This document shows, piece after piece, positions 5,813 to 7,641 of a DNA stretch of 7,641 bases. The stretch lies in contig JAPLMG010000122.1 of assembly GCA_026387165.1 (NCBI GenBank), positions 1-7,641 of the forward strand. Direction: 5' to 3'. The position numbers and the translations under genes were made by a program. The stretch is from Candidatus Omnitrophota bacterium. GTDB taxonomy: Bacteria; Omnitrophota; Gorgyraeia; 2-01-FULL-45-10. The notes under the pieces were generated by a model. The model saw nothing but the letters and a program-made list of their open reading frames with translations, had not been told where the DNA came from and made no database searches. How positions within the stretch are numbered: position 1 is the first letter of the stretch; each line of letters opens with the position of its first letter.

Positions 5813-7641
5813 CGTTCTTTTGCTTTTTGAATGATAGCGAACACTTTGAAGCTTTCGACATCCATCTCTCTGTTCAAAGGGTTCATATAACATTTCAATT
5901 TTTCGTAATATTTTATCGACAGCGCGACGCTCTCTTCCTGCGTTATGCCCTTCTTCACATCATACTCCGCCGCCTGCGCAAGAAATTCATCCGGCAGCGG
6001 CCTCACGGTTAATCCAAACTCGCCGGCTCTCCGGGTTAGCGGTCCGCGCTCTAAAACATAGAGCGAAAATATCTGCCAATCCAGCGTAATGAATTTATGC
6101 ATTTTTTTTATGAATTTATACGTCATTTCAGCGTCTTTAACGGCCTCGCCGGGGGCGCCTACCATGCAGTAAAGATGCGTAAGCATTCCGGCATGATAAA
6201 AATTGTTCAATATAATTTCCGCGTCATTTACGATAACCCCTTTGTTGATGGTGTCGTTTACCCGCTGCGAGCCGGACTCAAGCCCGACTTGCCCGCCCAG
6301 AAGGCCGCCTTCAGCCAGGAGGCGGCAGAATTTTTTTGACTTGAATTCCCTTTCAAAGCGGACAAAGGCCGAAAATTTTCTTTTTCCGCCTTTATCGATA
6401 TTATGCCCGCAGATCTGCCTTAATCTTTCGGGCTGCATGGCGGAATCCGTGAGGCCTATATAAAGAGGCTTGTACATTTTATGCAATTTTTCCATATCTT
6501 CCAGCACAAGCCCTATCCTGCGAACACGTTTTGAATCGCAATTAACGGCGGCTATATCGCTCAATCCCATTTTTGGGTAATAGCAGAATATGCATCTGCC
6601 CCAATAGCAGCCGCTGGAAGCTTCCAAGGGCAGAAACTGACCCGGCCTTAAAGAGACAAATTCCGGCGTGCACGCGTCGTTGAGATCGAATTCTATATTT
6701 ATTTCGCTCCTTTTCAATATCCCATCTTCTTTATATATCAGATTGGGCACGCGCGACAGGCTATCGCCTTTCTCCACGCGTTCCAACAGGCCTCCAAAAG
6801 CGCATTCGCCCGGGCCAAGCACCATGCTGTCAAAGAATCCCCACAGAGACGGGTTCTTCTCTATCCTGTAGGCTATCTCGGTCAATACGGCGCCTCCCAG
6901 GCAGATGTGGATATCCGGATACTTGGATTTTATTAAGGCTGCCAATGTAAAAGTTGGAACGAGTTCGGATGTATGCGTTATGGATATCCCGACAACTTCA
7001 GGCCGTTCGCTGTCAACCATAGGCATGACATCTTTGGAAAAGTACGGGATCAAAAAATTAAATCTTTCGTCCGAAACCGCCCTGCATATATCGCTTGCCG
7101 ATGGTTGATAGGCAGCTCCGTGCAGGCCGAACCCAAAGTCCAGTTGGGTGGGAAAATATGCGGCGTCTATCAAGGCCTTGCCGCAAAGCAGAATACGGAA
7201 ATTTTTCATAAACAGATCCGCGTCGAGATTAAAGAAATCTTTATAGAGAGCATCTCTTGCCCTGTCAATTTCTCCTATGACATAATCTTTATTGCCAAGC
7301 AGCGCGTAATAGATGTTCTCATCGTTTATCCTGGAACTTAATATACCGGCAGTTGCTTTTTCAAGAGGCTTGAATCGTCTGACCGGGCCGCAACTATCGC
7401 CGGCGCCGATAAATCCTCTTGTTAATAATTGCCGCATAGCTCCGTTGGAGCTGTTGGACAAAATAGCCCCGAGGTCCTTACGTAAAAAACTTGTCCTCAT
7501 GGCAGGGTCCAGCATGTGTTTAAGTTTTTCGAAAGCGTCTTCCAAATATGGCCTGGATAGGATGGTAAAGTAGGCTTCCTGGTTAAAATCTTTTAACGAG
7601 ACGTCGTGGCCGGCCTTTTTTACGTAGGCGTAAAGCCGGGC
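5809..7641 (-). CDS. B12-binding-type radical SAM protein (5' end off the right edge)
   Basis: The 610 visible residues are open to the window edge, so the true start is missing; a TTG at 7545 is only an internal codon. The first residues (LYAYVKKAGHDVSLKDFNQ) look like the start of a cobalamin-binding Rossmann domain, which resumes near residue 216 with VVGISITHTSEL and HICLGGAVLTEIA and ends LGPGECAFGGLLERVEKGD. I see no DxHxxG cobalamin-ligand motif. The radical SAM core follows, with Cys 345, 350 and 353 in CYWGRCIFC (6609-6583), then GQVGLESGSQRVNDTINKG and HLYCMVGAPGEA, conserved in this class. Such enzymes use a [4Fe-4S] cluster, SAM and often cobalamin for methylations or carbon-skeleton changes on lipids, peptides or other metabolites. 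The cysteine spacing is CX4CX2C, not the common CX3CX2C. The stop overlaps the permease ATG. Class is secure, substrate unknown. Confidence 0.88.
   Translation of the reverse strand, partial: ARLYAYVKKAGHDVSLKDFNQEAYFTILSRPYLEDAFEKLKHMLDPAMRTSFLRKDLGAILSNSSNGAMRQLLTRGFIGAGDSCGPVRRFKPLEKATAGILSSRINDENIYYALLGNKDYVIGEIDRARDALYKDFFNLDADLFMKNFRILLCGKALIDAAYFPTQLDFGFGLHGAAYQPSASDICRAVSDERFNFLIPYFSKDVMPMVDSERPEVVGISITHTSELVPTFTLAALIKSKYPDIHICLGGAVLTEIAYRIEKNPSLWGFFDSMVLGPGECAFGGLLERVEKGDSLSRVPNLIYKEDGILKRSEINIEFDLNDACTPEFVSLRPGQFLPLEASSGCYWGRCIFCYYPKMGLSDIAAVNCDSKRVRRIGLVLEDMEKLHKMYKPLYIGLTDSAMQPERLRQICGHNIDKGGKRKFSAFVRFEREFKSKKFCRLLAEGGLLGGQVGLESGSQRVNDTINKGVIVNDAEIILNNFYHAGMLTHLYCMVGAPGEAVKDAEMTYKFIKKMHKFITLDWQIFSLYVLERGPLTRRAGEFGLTVRPLPDEFLAQAAEYDVKKGITQEESVALSIKYYEKLKCYMNPLNREMDVESFKVFAIIQKAKER

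Noticed and set aside
5813..5893. Longer N-terminus for the ABC permease starting at 5893
   Set aside because: The extra 27 residues lie within the radical SAM gene and are charged and unlike the family leader; the ATG at 5812 overlaps the preceding stop as ATGA.
5788..7573. Plus-strand frames opposite the radical SAM gene (for example 5788-6012, 6973-7341, 7313-7573)
   Set aside because: All overlap one long minus-strand frame with recognisable motifs and show no domains of their own.

Overview
The window is one densely packed minus-strand block from what looks like a Gram-negative (diderm) bacterium. The evidence is an outer-membrane beta-barrel protein with a signal peptide and a C-terminal Phe, encoded beside an FtsX/LolC-type ABC exporter. 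GC content is moderate, and ATA (Ile) and AGG/AGA (Arg) codons are frequent. Together with the gene mix this makes me think of an uncultured lineage such as Omnitrophota or a deltaproteobacterium-like group, but that placement is a guess.

Layout in the direction of transcription (high to low coordinates): (i) 7641-5809, a B12-binding-type radical SAM enzyme open at the right edge; (ii) 5812-4583, an ABC transporter permease; (iii) 4575-3901, its ATPase; (iv) 3904-2645, an outer-membrane beta-barrel protein; (v) 2655-2263, a single-domain response regulator; (vi) 2263-800, a PaaK/CapK-type adenylate-forming ligase broken by two in-frame nonsense codons; (vii) a non-coding stretch of about 300 bp dominated by GC-rich palindromic repeats; (viii) 503-1, the N-terminal part of a FadD-like acyl-CoA synthetase running off the left edge. 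Genes i to vi are linked by ATGA, 7-nt, TTGA, 11-nt-overlap and TGATG junctions, so they read as one translationally coupled operon whose promoter lies beyond the right edge.

Together the genes suggest a locus that activates a carboxylic acid (two adenylate-forming enzymes), modifies it or its product (B12/radical SAM chemistry) and moves a lipid-like or envelope product across the inner membrane (ABC pair) and perhaps the outer membrane (beta-barrel). This joint role is inferred from gene content; no substrate can be read from the sequence.

The points most worth a second look are: the response regulator, which has no ATG, GTG or TTG start that would keep its receiver domain whole but has a strong GGAGG placed 6 nt before an in-frame ATT; the ligase, kept in one frame over 487 codons yet carrying TAG and TAA codons plus a 9-bp triplication in its phosphate-binding loop; the CX4CX2C cluster motif of the radical SAM protein; and the nested palindromic repeats just upstream of the acyl-CoA synthetase start.
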